A DNA stretch of 64,000 bases from Ensifer sp. BR816. GTDB taxonomy: Bacteria > Pseudomonadota > Alphaproteobacteria > Rhizobiales > Rhizobiaceae. Positions within the stretch are counted from its first letter, which is position 1; each line of letters opens with the position of its first letter. Below, piece after piece: positions 56,242-64,000 of this stretch. The stretch spans positions 1,969,830 to 2,033,829 of the forward strand of contig NZ_KB905370.1 of NCBI RefSeq assembly GCF_000378985.1. Direction: 5' to 3'. The position numbers and the translations under genes are program-made. The notes beneath the pieces were generated by a model, which ran no database searches, was not told the DNA's origin, and saw nothing but the letters and a program-made list of their open reading frames with translations.

Positions 56242-58011
56242 ATGATTCTCTTCACGATTTCCTATCTCGCAGGGGTGCTGACCATCATCAGCCCCTGTAT
56301 CCTTCCAGTCTTGCCCTTCGTGTTCTCTAGAGCTGGTCAGCCATTTTCGAGGAGCGCCCTCCCGATGCTCCTCGGCAAGGTCGTGACTTTCGCGGGTGTC
56401 GCAACGCTTGCCGCGGTTGGCGGAAACTGGGCGGTGGAGGCGAATGCGATCGGCCGTTACGCGGCAATTGCACTGCTCGCCGCCTTCGGCGCGACGCTGC
56501 TTTCGCCGCGCATCGCCGCCGTGCTGACCCGCCCGGCAGTTGCGCTCGGCGACCGGCTTTCACGAAGGGCGGCCGGGCAAAAGGGGAATGTGGGGGCATC
56601 CTTCCTTCTCGGCGTTGCAACCGGGCTTCTGTGGGCGCCGTGTGCGGGGCCGATCCTCGGGCTGGTGCTGACCGGCGCCGCGCTCCATGGGGCGAACGTG
56701 CAGACGACGCTGCTACTGACCGCCTACGCCGCCGGTGCCGCCACCTCTCTGGCGATGGCCGTTCTTGCCGGCGGAAGGGTATTCGCGGCGATGAAACGGT
56801 CGCTCGGTGTCGGCGATCGCCTTCGACAGGGCGCCGGCGTTGCGGTGCTCGCCGGCGTCATAGCGATCGCCCTCGGCCTCGATACCGGGCTGCTGGCGCG
56901 GCTTTCCTATGCGCGGACCACCGGCCTCGAGCAGGCATTGCTGGATCGCCTGCATGGCGACGCAGTGGAAGCAGCGGACAAGACGGCGAGCAACCGCGTG
57001 GCGCAGGCAGCGGATGATGCCCGGCGCACCTATCGAAGCGGCCTGCCGGTCGAAGGTACCTTCCCCTCGCTCGACGGGGCCGTTGAGTGGCTCAATTCCG
57101 AGCCGCTGACCGCGGAGCAGCTGCGCGGCAAGGTCGTCCTCGTCGATTTCTGGACATACTCCTGCATCAACTGCATCCGGACGATACCCTATGTTCGCGC
57201 CTGGGCGGAAAAGTACCGGGATCGAGGACTGGTCGTGATCGGCGTGCATGCGCCCGAATTCGCCTTCGAGAAGCGGATCGACAACGTCAAACGCGCGGTC
57301 CGGGATTTTCGGATCGGCTACCCCGTTGCGATCGACAACGATTTTGCGATCTGGCGCGCCTTCGGGAACAGTTACTGGCCGGCGCACTATTTCATCGATG
57401 CCGAGGGTCGGATCAGGCACCATCACTTCGGCGAAGGCGACTATGAGCAGTCGGAGCGCGTCATCCAGAAGCTGCTGGCGGAGGCGGCAGGCGGCCGCGC
57501 TGCCGATGGCGGTCTTGTCAGGCCGGACGCCACGGGTGCGGCAGCCGCCCCCGATATCGCCAACCTCCAGTCCGGCGAGGACTATGTCGGCTACATGCGT
57601 GCCGGGAATTTCGTCTCGCCCGAAGGCGTCGCAGCCGATGAGCCGCGCGACTATACGGTCGGCAAACCGCGCCTCAACCAGTGGGGGCTCGCCGGAAACT
57701 GGACCGTCCGGGCAGAGCAAGCGACACTCAACCGCTCCGGCGGAGCGATCACCTACAGGTTTAGTGCGCGCGACCTGCACCTTGTCCTCGGACCCGGGGA
57801 AGACGGCAAGAAGGTGCGCTTTCAGGTGAAGGTCGATGGCGTCGCACCGGGTCCGGATCACGGTTCGGACATCGACTCCGCCGGGCAGGGGGCGGTAACC
57901 GAGACGCGTCTCTATCAGCTCGTAAGGCAGTCGGGCGAGGTCCGTGAGCGGACGTTCGAGATCCGCTTCCTAGATCCGGGCGTCGAAGCCTTCGTCTTCA
58001 CGTTCGGATGA
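56242..58011 (+). CDS. dipZ: DipZ: CcdA membrane domain fused to thioredoxin-like domain
   Basis: 589 residues. The N-terminal CcdA-type membrane part (about 1-235) has the conserved pairs ISPCILPVLP and WAPCAGPILG. A periplasmic TlpA/AhpC-type thioredoxin domain (about 270-420) has FWTYSCINC as redox CxxC. A C-terminal carbohydrate-binding-like domain of DipZ type (about 440-589) follows. It carries electrons from cytoplasmic thioredoxin to periplasmic targets. ATG 56242 has AGAGGGACGACC upstream. Confidence 0.9.
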   Translation: MILFTISYLAGVLTIISPCILPVLPFVFSRAGQPFSRSALPMLLGKVVTFAGVATLAAVGGNWAVEANAIGRYAAIALLAAFGATLLSPRIAAVLTRPAVALGDRLSRRAAGQKGNVGASFLLGVATGLLWAPCAGPILGLVLTGAALHGANVQTTLLLTAYAAGAATSLAMAVLAGGRVFAAMKRSLGVGDRLRQGAGVAVLAGVIAIALGLDTGLLARLSYARTTGLEQALLDRLHGDAVEAADKTASNRVAQAADDARRTYRSGLPVEGTFPSLDGAVEWLNSEPLTAEQLRGKVVLVDFWTYSCINCIRTIPYVRAWAEKYRDRGLVVIGVHAPEFAFEKRIDNVKRAVRDFRIGYPVAIDNDFAIWRAFGNSYWPAHYFIDAEGRIRHHHFGEGDYEQSERVIQKLLAEAAGGRAADGGLVRPDATGAAAAPDIANLQSGEDYVGYMRAGNFVSPEGVAADEPRDYTVGKPRLNQWGLAGNWTVRAEQATLNRSGGAITYRFSARDLHLVLGPGEDGKKVRFQVKVDGVAPGPDHGSDIDSAGQGAVTETRLYQLVRQSGEVRERTFEIRFLDPGVEAFVFTFG

Positions 58012-58043
58012 GCATCCTGGCTCAAAAACAAATAGGAGTTCGA

Positions 58044-58223
58044 ATGCGCATTCTTGTGATGGGCATCGCCATCTTCGCGCTCGCGGCCGCGCCCTGTGCC
58101 TGGGACACCGATCCGCGAAAGCCGTCCGCAACCGCCGCGCTCTTCGGCGGGCGAATGGCTTCGTCCGACTGGGGTTCGGTGCAGGCGATCCCGAAGCGCG
58201 GGCTGAACGGCCCGTTCAATTGA
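58044..58223 (+). CDS. Small exported protein
   Basis: 59 residues from ATG 58044 with AGGAG before it, 32 bp after dipZ. Signal peptide MRILVMGIAIFALAAAPCAW; the mature part is short and polar (PKRGLNGPFN end). No known family. Its closeness suggests it is co-transcribed with dipZ and could be its substrate or partner. Confidence 0.6.
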   Translation: MRILVMGIAIFALAAAPCAWDTDPRKPSATAALFGGRMASSDWGSVQAIPKRGLNGPFN

Positions 58224-58245
58224 CAAGACTCGCGCCACACAAGTT

Positions 58246-58284
58246 CATGTCCTAAAATGCTGGATATATGACATTTGAGACATG
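58246..58284. promoter_or_regulatory. Inverted repeat upstream of the SDR gene
   Basis: CATGTCCTAAAATG (58246-58259) and CATTTGAGACATG (58272-58284) are imperfect inverted arms around 12 bp, about 50 bp before the SDR start. They may be the operator of a small regulator (MarR/TetR/HxlR type) not encoded next to it. GlxA at 60711 is the nearest regulator in the same group. Confidence 0.4.
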
Positions 58285-58335
58285 GCCGTCTCGACCTAAT
58301 ATCAGGGCTCCACATCCAACGGAATGGAGCCCGTC

Positions 58336-59139
58336 ATGACCCAGCACTCGAAAGGTACCGCGCTGATTACCGGCGCTTCCTCCGGCATTGGGGCGATCTA
58401 TGCCGATCGCCTGGCGCGCAGGGGATACGATCTGATCCTCGTCGCCCGTAATCAACGCCGCCTCGATGAACTCGCAAGGCGTCTTGGCGACGATACCGGC
58501 CGTGCCGTCGAGGTGGTCGCGGCGGACCTTGGCAACAAGGCCGATCTCGGCCGCGTCGAGAAGATACTTCAGACCGACGCCAGCATAACCCTGCTGGTCA
58601 ATAACGCCGGCGTCGGTGCCACGGCGCCACTGCTAGCCTCTGATGCCGACAAGGTGGACGAGATGATCACGCTGAACGTCAACGCGCTGACGCGGCTTAC
58701 CTATGCATCGGTCCCCGGTTTCGTTGCCCGCGGAGCGGGTGCGATCATCAACATCGCGTCGATCGTCGGCGTCGCGCCAGAGTTGCTGAACGGCGTCTAC
58801 GGCGGCAGCAAGGCCTTCGTGCTCGCCTTCACCTTGTCGCTGCAGAAGGAGCTTGCCGACAAGAATATCCGAGTTCAAGCCGTGCTTCCGGGCGCGACCG
58901 CCACCGATTTCTGGGGCATCGCCGGCTCTCCTCTCGAGCATGTGCCGAGCGAGATCGTGATGCCCGCCGAGGACATGGTGGACGCCGCGCTTGCCGGCCT
59001 CGATCTCGGCGAGCGCGTCACCATTCCGTCGCTTCCGGACGCCGCCGATTGGGAGGCCTACGAAGCGGCGCGCCAGAGGCTCATGCCGAACCTTTCCCGC
59101 AGCGTCCCCGCCGCTCGCTATCGGGCCGCGGTCGGTTGA
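58336..59139 (+). CDS. Short-chain dehydrogenase/reductase
   Basis: 267 residues from ATG 58336 (MTQHSKGTALITGASSGIG); an ATG at 58324 is also in frame. TGASSGIGA cofactor loop, NNAG (LVNNAGVG), catalytic Ser in INIASIVGV and the YxxxK in VYGGSKAF. Classical SDR, NAD(P)-dependent. Substrate unknown. It starts a plus-strand group followed by an MFS exporter and a GlxA-type regulator. Confidence 0.92.
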   Translation: MTQHSKGTALITGASSGIGAIYADRLARRGYDLILVARNQRRLDELARRLGDDTGRAVEVVAADLGNKADLGRVEKILQTDASITLLVNNAGVGATAPLLASDADKVDEMITLNVNALTRLTYASVPGFVARGAGAIINIASIVGVAPELLNGVYGGSKAFVLAFTLSLQKELADKNIRVQAVLPGATATDFWGIAGSPLEHVPSEIVMPAEDMVDAALAGLDLGERVTIPSLPDAADWEAYEAARQRLMPNLSRSVPAARYRAAVG

Positions 59140-59208
59140 TCGCGGCCGTCGAGGCATCCTCCCGAAACGCGACGACAAGGTGGTGACGCCTCACCAAGGA
59201 GAACTGAG

Positions 59209-60714
59209 ATGAGCACGCCAACCCTGGCGCTACGAAATCTATTGTTCCTGGCCACGGGGTTGGCGGGATCATTCCTCGTGAACCTGTCGGCCCAGTTCGC
59301 AACGACCAACATCGCCGACATCCAGGCCGGTCTTTCCTCCACCGCGGACGAGGGGTCCTGGATACTCACCGCCTATACGATGGCCAGCTGCGCTGGCTTG
59401 GTTACCTCTGGCATCCTGATTGGCACGTTGAGCATCGGGCGCTATCTGGTCGCGAGTTCGGTCCTGTTCGCCGCTGCCGCGTTCTGCTGTGCCACGACCA
59501 CGGACCTCAGCGCGATGATTGCGTTCCGTTCGGTGCAAGGCTTCGCGGCGGGTGGGTTCGGACCTGCGGCGTTCGTCGCGACCTTCATGGTCGCCGGTGG
59601 GCCGCGTTTGCCCTATGTCATCATCATCCTGGCATTCGCGCTCCTCCTTCCCGGAACGGCTGGGCCGGTCATTTCCGGTTTTGTCGAGGACAGTTTCGGG
59701 TGGAGAGCTCTTTTCCTGATACAGGCAGCCATCGGCGCGCTGTTCGCTCTTGCTGCCCGCCTGTGGGTTCCGCACAAAGCGCCCAGCTGGCCGGCGCTCA
59801 AGACCGATTGGGTGGCGATTACGCTGTTGTCGCTTGCCCTGGCGAGCCTGGTTCTGGTCTTCAATCAGGGAACGCGCCGGTTCTGGTTCGAAAGCGAAAT
59901 CATCGTCTGGGGCACGCTCGTGTCCGTTGTCGCCTGGATCGGATTCGTATTCGCGGTCCGTTTCTCCTCGCTGCCGCTCATAGCACCGCGGCTGCTGGTC
60001 ACTCGGACGTTCGGGATCCCGATCGGGCTCAATTTCCTGTTGCGTGCGGGCCTCGTGGTGAGCTTGTATCTGGTCCCGCAGTTCCTTGCGATCGTGCAGG
60101 GACATAGCCCGGTCGAAATCTCCGAACTCATGCTGTGGGCGGCGGCGGCGCATGTGCTCGCTCTCCCGCTGGTCTGGTGGTTCGTGCACCTATGCGATCT
60201 GCGTGTGGTCATGGGACTTGGCGTAGCTCTCCTGGCCTTTGGTGCAGTGCTCATGGTCAATGGGACGGCGCTTGCCGCCGGCGAGCAGTTCCGTCAGGCG
60301 CTCGCCATTTATTCGGCGGGCCAGCTCCTGCTCCTGGCCCCGGCCATGGTCGTCGGCACCGGGAGCTTGAAGCTCGCGGACCTCCCGACGGCATCGCTCG
60401 CTTTCAACATAAGCAACCTGGTTGGCACGACGTTCGGCGTCGGCGTCGTCTCGAATTTCGTTACGCAGCGTCAGAGGTTCCATTCCGACGGCCTCGCCGA
60501 GAGCGCGTCGCTTTACCACGCCTTCGACGCAGATCGGATTTACGGCCTCGGAGCTCAGGCATGGGCGCTCGCATTCGGTGACGGCTTTCTTGCCGTCGTC
60601 ATCATGTTGACGCTCGGAACCGTTGCTGTGTTTGCGATAGGCCGTTCGCCGCCATTGCGCCGTCCGGCCAAGAACCCTCGGGGATCACGCACAGTGGAGC
60701 GGTCGATATCATGA
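59209..60714 (+). CDS. MFS transporter, DHA2-like multidrug exporter
   Basis: 501 residues with about 14 hydrophobic segments. Conserved features include ADEGSWILTAYTMA and the FFxxxxGFxxG-like AFRSVQGFAAGGFGPA. The GTAGPVISGFVEDSFGWRALF motif C region points to an exporter. The C-terminus (VERSIS) overlaps the next gene's ATG by 4 bp, linking it to the GlxA-type regulator. Confidence 0.88.
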   Translation: MSTPTLALRNLLFLATGLAGSFLVNLSAQFATTNIADIQAGLSSTADEGSWILTAYTMASCAGLVTSGILIGTLSIGRYLVASSVLFAAAAFCCATTTDLSAMIAFRSVQGFAAGGFGPAAFVATFMVAGGPRLPYVIIILAFALLLPGTAGPVISGFVEDSFGWRALFLIQAAIGALFALAARLWVPHKAPSWPALKTDWVAITLLSLALASLVLVFNQGTRRFWFESEIIVWGTLVSVVAWIGFVFAVRFSSLPLIAPRLLVTRTFGIPIGLNFLLRAGLVVSLYLVPQFLAIVQGHSPVEISELMLWAAAAHVLALPLVWWFVHLCDLRVVMGLGVALLAFGAVLMVNGTALAAGEQFRQALAIYSAGQLLLLAPAMVVGTGSLKLADLPTASLAFNISNLVGTTFGVGVVSNFVTQRQRFHSDGLAESASLYHAFDADRIYGLGAQAWALAFGDGFLAVVIMLTLGTVAVFAIGRSPPLRRPAKNPRGSRTVERSIS

Positions 60715-61706
60715 CGCAAAGAGCGTATATCCAGCAATTCCACCCAGGGAGTCGCGCCATGCATCGGATCGGCTTTGTCGTCTTTCCAAGATTCCAGCTC
60801 ATGGGCTTCGCGGCGGTGACGGCCTTCGAGATGGCGAATGTCGCACTGGGAGAAACGGCCTACGAGATAGAGCTGCTTTCCGAGAAGGGCGGCGCGGTCA
60901 AGTCGTCCGCCGGCTTCGGCGTCCTCACGAAGGCCTTCGATGGCACCCCCTACGACACGGTCATGTTCGGCGCCAGCTCGACGATCGAGCCGATGACGCC
61001 GGGACTGATTGAATTCGCGAGACGGTCGCTCGAAACCGCGCGACGGGTGGCGGCGCCATGTACCGGCGCATTCGTGCTTGCGGAAGCCGGCGTGCTGGAC
61101 GGACGCCGGGCCACCACCCATTGGGCCTTCGCACGACAGCTCCAGGAGCGGTTCCCGGCCGTGAAGGTCGAGGAGGATCGCATCTTCATCGTCGACGGCA
61201 GCGTCTGGACATCTGCCGGGATGACGGCAAGCATCGATCTTGCGCTCGCGATGATCGAAAAGGACCACGGCCAGGAAGTCGCCCGTGCAGTCGCCCGCAA
61301 GCTCGTCGTCTATCACCGCCGCGCCGGCGGCCAGTCGCAATTCTCGGCATTGCTCGAACTCGATCCGAAGTCCGACCGGATCCAGCGATCGATCGACTAC
61401 GCAAAGGCGAACCTCCGCGGCGTCCTTTCGGTGGAAGAGCTCGCGGATGCGGCGGGGTTGAGCGCGCGCCAGTTCAGCCGGGCGTTTCGGACCGAGACGG
61501 GACAATCACCCGCCAAGGCCGTGGAGAGCCTCCGTGTGGAGGCGGCCCGGCTGATGATGGAGCAGGGGCGCCATTCCATGGACGTGATCGCCGAGGAAAC
61601 CGGCTTTGCCGATCGCGATCGCATGCGCCGAGCCTTTCTTCGCACACTTGGCCAGCCGCCCCAGACGATCCGGCGGAATGCGCGTGAGGGCGCGTCTGCA
61701 GCGTGA
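60711..61706 (+). CDS. GlxA-family AraC-type regulator (DJ-1/PfpI domain + AraC HTH)
   Basis: 331 residues from ATG 60711, overlapping the MFS stop. N-terminal DJ-1-like domain (about 17-185) with a cysteine in AAPCTGAFVLAEAG. Two AraC HTH motifs follow (LSVEELADAAGLSARQFSRAF, and a second HTH at about 285-310 from MDVIAEETGF). GlxA-type proteins regulate amine and osmolyte genes (GbdR, CdhR and ArgR are close relatives), so a link to the betaine genes of the window is possible. The nearest targets are the adjacent exporter and SDR. Confidence 0.88.
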   Translation: MTQRAYIQQFHPGSRAMHRIGFVVFPRFQLMGFAAVTAFEMANVALGETAYEIELLSEKGGAVKSSAGFGVLTKAFDGTPYDTVMFGASSTIEPMTPGLIEFARRSLETARRVAAPCTGAFVLAEAGVLDGRRATTHWAFARQLQERFPAVKVEEDRIFIVDGSVWTSAGMTASIDLALAMIEKDHGQEVARAVARKLVVYHRRAGGQSQFSALLELDPKSDRIQRSIDYAKANLRGVLSVEELADAAGLSARQFSRAFRTETGQSPAKAVESLRVEAARLMMEQGRHSMDVIAEETGFADRDRMRRAFLRTLGQPPQTIRRNAREGASAA

Positions 61707-61867
61707 GGCAGCTGCTGCGGCCATATTCCGGCGCAGCGGATTGTAACGCACTGTATCTCCATGCCGCTATTTCTACACGGGCATGCATTTCCCGTCCGGC
61801 GCCTTCACAGTGGCGATACATGAGCGTCGCATTTCCCTGCGCGGGTTCACACAATCCGGAGCAACCG

Positions 61868-62920
61868 ATGACAGAGGAAATCAATCAAGCGCGGCGCGGT
61901 TTCATGGGTGTGGCGGCGCTGACCGTCGCCGCCGCTCAACTCGGCATGATGGGCGTCGCCGGGGCGCAGTCGGATGACCGCGCAGTATCGCAAGTTCCCG
62001 CCGTCACACCGGGGACGAATACATCCTTCGCGTCGATCAAACAGATGGACGCCGGCGTCCTGAACGTCGGCTATGCCGAGGCCGGCGCGAGCGATGCGCC
62101 CGTGGTCATCCTCCTGCACGGCTGGCCCTATGATATCCACACCTATGTCGATGTGACGCCGCTGTTAGTGGCAGCCGGCTATCGGGTGATCGTTCCCTAT
62201 CTGCGCGGCTATGGCACGACGCGCTTTCTCTCCGCCGATATCCCGCGCAACGGCCAGCAGTCGGCGATCGCCGCCGATGTCATCGCGCTGATGGATGCCC
62301 TCGGGATCGAGAATGCCATCATCGCGGGCTGCGATTGGGGCGCGCGAACTGCCAACATCATCGCCGCTCTCTGGCCGGAGCGGTGCAAGGCCATGGTTTC
62401 GGTGAGCGGCTACCTGATCGGCAGCCGTGAAGCCAACAAGATGCCGCTGCCGCCCGGCGCGGAGTTTGCCTGGTGGTACCAGTTCTACTTCGCCACGGAA
62501 CGCGGGCGTGCCGGCTACGAGCGAAATCGAAATGAATTCGCGAAGCTCATCTGGCAGCTGGCATCGCCGAAATGGGAGTTCGACGACGCCACGTTCAACC
62601 GAAGCGCGGCCGCCTTCGAGAACCCGGATCATGTCGACATCACGATCCACAACTACCGCTGGCGGATCAGTTTGGCCGACGGTGAGCGGAAGTACGACGA
62701 TCTGGAGGAGCGGCTCGCCGAATTCCCGGTGATCGGCGTACCGACGATCACGCTGGAGGGCGATGCCAATGGTGCCCCGCATCCCGAGCCCTCGGCCTAT
62801 GCCAGGAAATTCTCGGGCAGGTATGAGCATCGGTTGATCACGGGCGGCATCGGTCACAACCTGCCGCAGGAGGCGCCGCAGGCCTTTGCCCAGGCCGTAG
62901 TCGATGTCGATCGTTTCTGA
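61868..62920 (+). CDS. Tat-exported epoxide-hydrolase-like alpha/beta hydrolase
   Basis: 350 residues from ATG 61868 (GGAG six bases before). The N-terminus has a Tat-type signal (ARRGFMGVAALTVAAA). HGWP forms the oxyanion region, and the nucleophile elbow reads AGCDWGARTA, so Asp is the nucleophile as in epoxide hydrolases, with a late His in GIGHNLPQ. It therefore probably opens epoxides or dehalogenates small compounds in the periplasm. It follows the GlxA gene by 161 bp. Confidence 0.85.
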   Translation: MTEEINQARRGFMGVAALTVAAAQLGMMGVAGAQSDDRAVSQVPAVTPGTNTSFASIKQMDAGVLNVGYAEAGASDAPVVILLHGWPYDIHTYVDVTPLLVAAGYRVIVPYLRGYGTTRFLSADIPRNGQQSAIAADVIALMDALGIENAIIAGCDWGARTANIIAALWPERCKAMVSVSGYLIGSREANKMPLPPGAEFAWWYQFYFATERGRAGYERNRNEFAKLIWQLASPKWEFDDATFNRSAAAFENPDHVDITIHNYRWRISLADGERKYDDLEERLAEFPVIGVPTITLEGDANGAPHPEPSAYARKFSGRYEHRLITGGIGHNLPQEAPQAFAQAVVDVDRF

Positions 62921-63276
62921 TCGCTTTCGCTGATCACGCGTGGCGGCTGCGGGCGGTGCCCGATGACAGCCGTCACCCACCGCTCCCCGCAGGCCGCGGA
63001 GCGACCCGCAATCCGCCCGGAATACGATGCAAGGGCACCTCTGCCTTGGCGGAGCTGACGATCTTGCTCGTCGGTCGGATAGCCCTTGATCGCGCTTTTC
63101 GGCCGCGACAGTGCCTTCGTATCACAATGTGTCTGCGTCGGTGTTGTGAGAAACTGGATTACATTTTCACCCCGTCGCGAAACATCCCATACATGTGCGG
63201 AGCGCCATGTGTGCCTCGACAGTCGGAGCGGAAATCCGGCCTCCGCGTCGTCAACTCTGTCGAAAGGAAAAACACC
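62921..63276. other. 356 bp intergenic stretch without a supported gene
   Basis: A plus-strand frame runs through this stretch into the VOC gene, but its amino acid composition (many Cys and Arg, no family resemblance) argues against translation. I see no tRNA, terminator hairpin or repeat that I can support. The AT-richer part around 63120-63180 probably holds the VOC gene's promoter. Confidence 0.5.
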
Positions 63277-63912
63277 GTGACAACTGCAACCAGCATCGAG
63301 AGGGCCTCGAGCGTCGACTTTAAGCTCGAGGTCGTCGTCATCCCCGTTTCCGACGTCGATCGTGCCAAGCGCTTCTACAGCGATCTGGGCTGGCGTCTCG
63401 ACGCCGACTTCGTCGTTGGCGATACGTTTCGGGGCATCCAGTTCACGCCCCCGGGCTCGCCGTCCTCCATCCACTTCGGCAAGGGCATCACCTCGACCGC
63501 ACCGGGCTCGGCAACCGGGCTCTATCTCGTCGTGTCCGACATAGCCGCCGCGCGCGCCGACCTTATCGGTCGCGGCGTAGAAGTGAGCGAAATCTTCCAC
63601 CGGGCCGGCCCAGGGCAGCAGCCGGTCAATGGCCCAGATCCGGAGCGGCGCAGCTACTTCTCCTACGCCACGTTCACCGATCCGGATGGCAATAGCTGGC
63701 TGCTGCAGGAGGTCACGACGCGGTTCCCCGGGCGCGTCGATGCGGGCGCCACGACATTTACGTCGGCCGCCGATCTGGCGAGCGCGTTCCGGCGCGCGGA
63801 AGCCGCTCACGGCCAATACGAGAAGCAGCTCGGCCACCGGGACGAGGACTGGCCTATCTGGTACGCCGAGTACATGATCCGGGAACAATCCGGCGAACCG
63901 CTGCGATACTAA
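63277..63912 (+). CDS. VOC-family (glyoxalase/bleomycin-resistance-like) protein
   Basis: 211 residues from GTG 63277, chosen for the SD AAAGGAAAA just upstream. One VOC module (about 18-150): LEVVVIPVSDVDRAKRFYSDLGW at the start and YATFTDPDGNSWLLQEV at the end with the second metal Glu. The C-terminal tail (150-211) is extra. Metal-dependent lyase, isomerase or dioxygenase; exact reaction unknown. Confidence 0.88.
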   Translation: MTTATSIERASSVDFKLEVVVIPVSDVDRAKRFYSDLGWRLDADFVVGDTFRGIQFTPPGSPSSIHFGKGITSTAPGSATGLYLVVSDIAAARADLIGRGVEVSEIFHRAGPGQQPVNGPDPERRSYFSYATFTDPDGNSWLLQEVTTRFPGRVDAGATTFTSAADLASAFRRAEAAHGQYEKQLGHRDEDWPIWYAEYMIREQSGEPLRY

Positions 63913-64000
63913 GCGGTTGCCGTTTGGAGAGAGCCTATATGGGGCGGCTTCGGCCGCCCTCACGCCGTTCCGAGGGTAATTTCGGCTGCCAGGCCACCGC

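Noticed and set aside
62956-63276. N-terminal extension of the VOC protein by 107 codons
   Set aside because: The extension is Cys/Arg-rich and unlike any VOC protein, and a good SD lies directly before GTG 63277.

Overview
The window is GC-rich, almost fully coding DNA from an alphaproteobacterium. It is most likely a Rhizobiaceae member of the Ensifer/Sinorhizobium type, and probably a large replicon or accessory chromosome region. The reasons are the gene content (stachydrine/proline-betaine demethylation, many LysR and GntR regulators, GSH-linked formaldehyde oxidation), the SD-type starts, and several intergenic palindromes of rhizobial style. No rRNA, tRNA, CRISPR or intact insertion sequence was seen. 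There is one decayed IS66 transposase tail, one frameshifted gene and one duplicated gene tail. All functional names rest on reading motifs by eye; no database search was run.

Layout. 0-6.9 kb: a MetR-like regulator facing a truncated gene, then a small minus-strand operon (amine-oxidase-like flavoenzyme, zinc alcohol dehydrogenase, ChrR-type cupin) behind a frameshifted small gene, a GcvA-type LysR, an IS66 scar and a dienelactone-hydrolase-like protein. 7.1-12.6 kb: a Rieske oxygenase plus its ferredoxin-type reductase (betaine/stachydrine demethylase type), in operon order with a DddP-like M24 enzyme and facing a LysR with a CTAAT palindrome between them, followed by a GntR regulator. 12.8-31.2 kb: a betaine/proline/hydroxyproline block. 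It holds two proline-racemase-family enzymes, a 4-OT-like tautomerase, two Ldh-family (DpkA-like) reductases, a ProXWV-type betaine importer with a second orphan binding protein, a ProC-like reductase, a TetR regulator, an N-methylproline demethylase (StcD-like), a DddQ-like cupin, an ETF pair, and the three-enzyme glutathione route that oxidises the released formaldehyde (AdhI, S-formylglutathione hydrolase, Gfa).

31.3-40.6 kb holds what appears to be a complete coenzyme-B12 methylaspartate pathway for glutamate: GlmS, GlmL, GlmE and methylaspartate ammonia-lyase, then a class III CoA-transferase and a CitE/HpcH-type lyase, and on the other strand a class I fumarase (likely mesaconase) and a LysR. 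Read together these would convert glutamate to pyruvate plus acetyl-CoA. This follows naturally on betaine -> N-methylproline -> proline -> glutamate, although no proline dehydrogenase (PutA) is in the window.

40.9-47.3 kb: a carboxymuconolactone-decarboxylase-like protein, a DUF2277 protein, a GntR/DapA-family/FAD-oxidase operon (possible hydroxyproline or other amino acid branch), and a MocR regulator facing a PNPOx-fold protein with a three-box operator. 47.4-64 kb: general stress and redox functions: a hydrolase-OsmC fusion, a GFA protein, MsrA/MsrB, an AhpD-like protein, cupin, Rrf2, EamA transporter, LysR, DJ-1/PfpI, DipZ, SDR, MFS exporter, GlxA-type AraC regulator, Tat-exported epoxide-hydrolase-like protein and a VOC protein.
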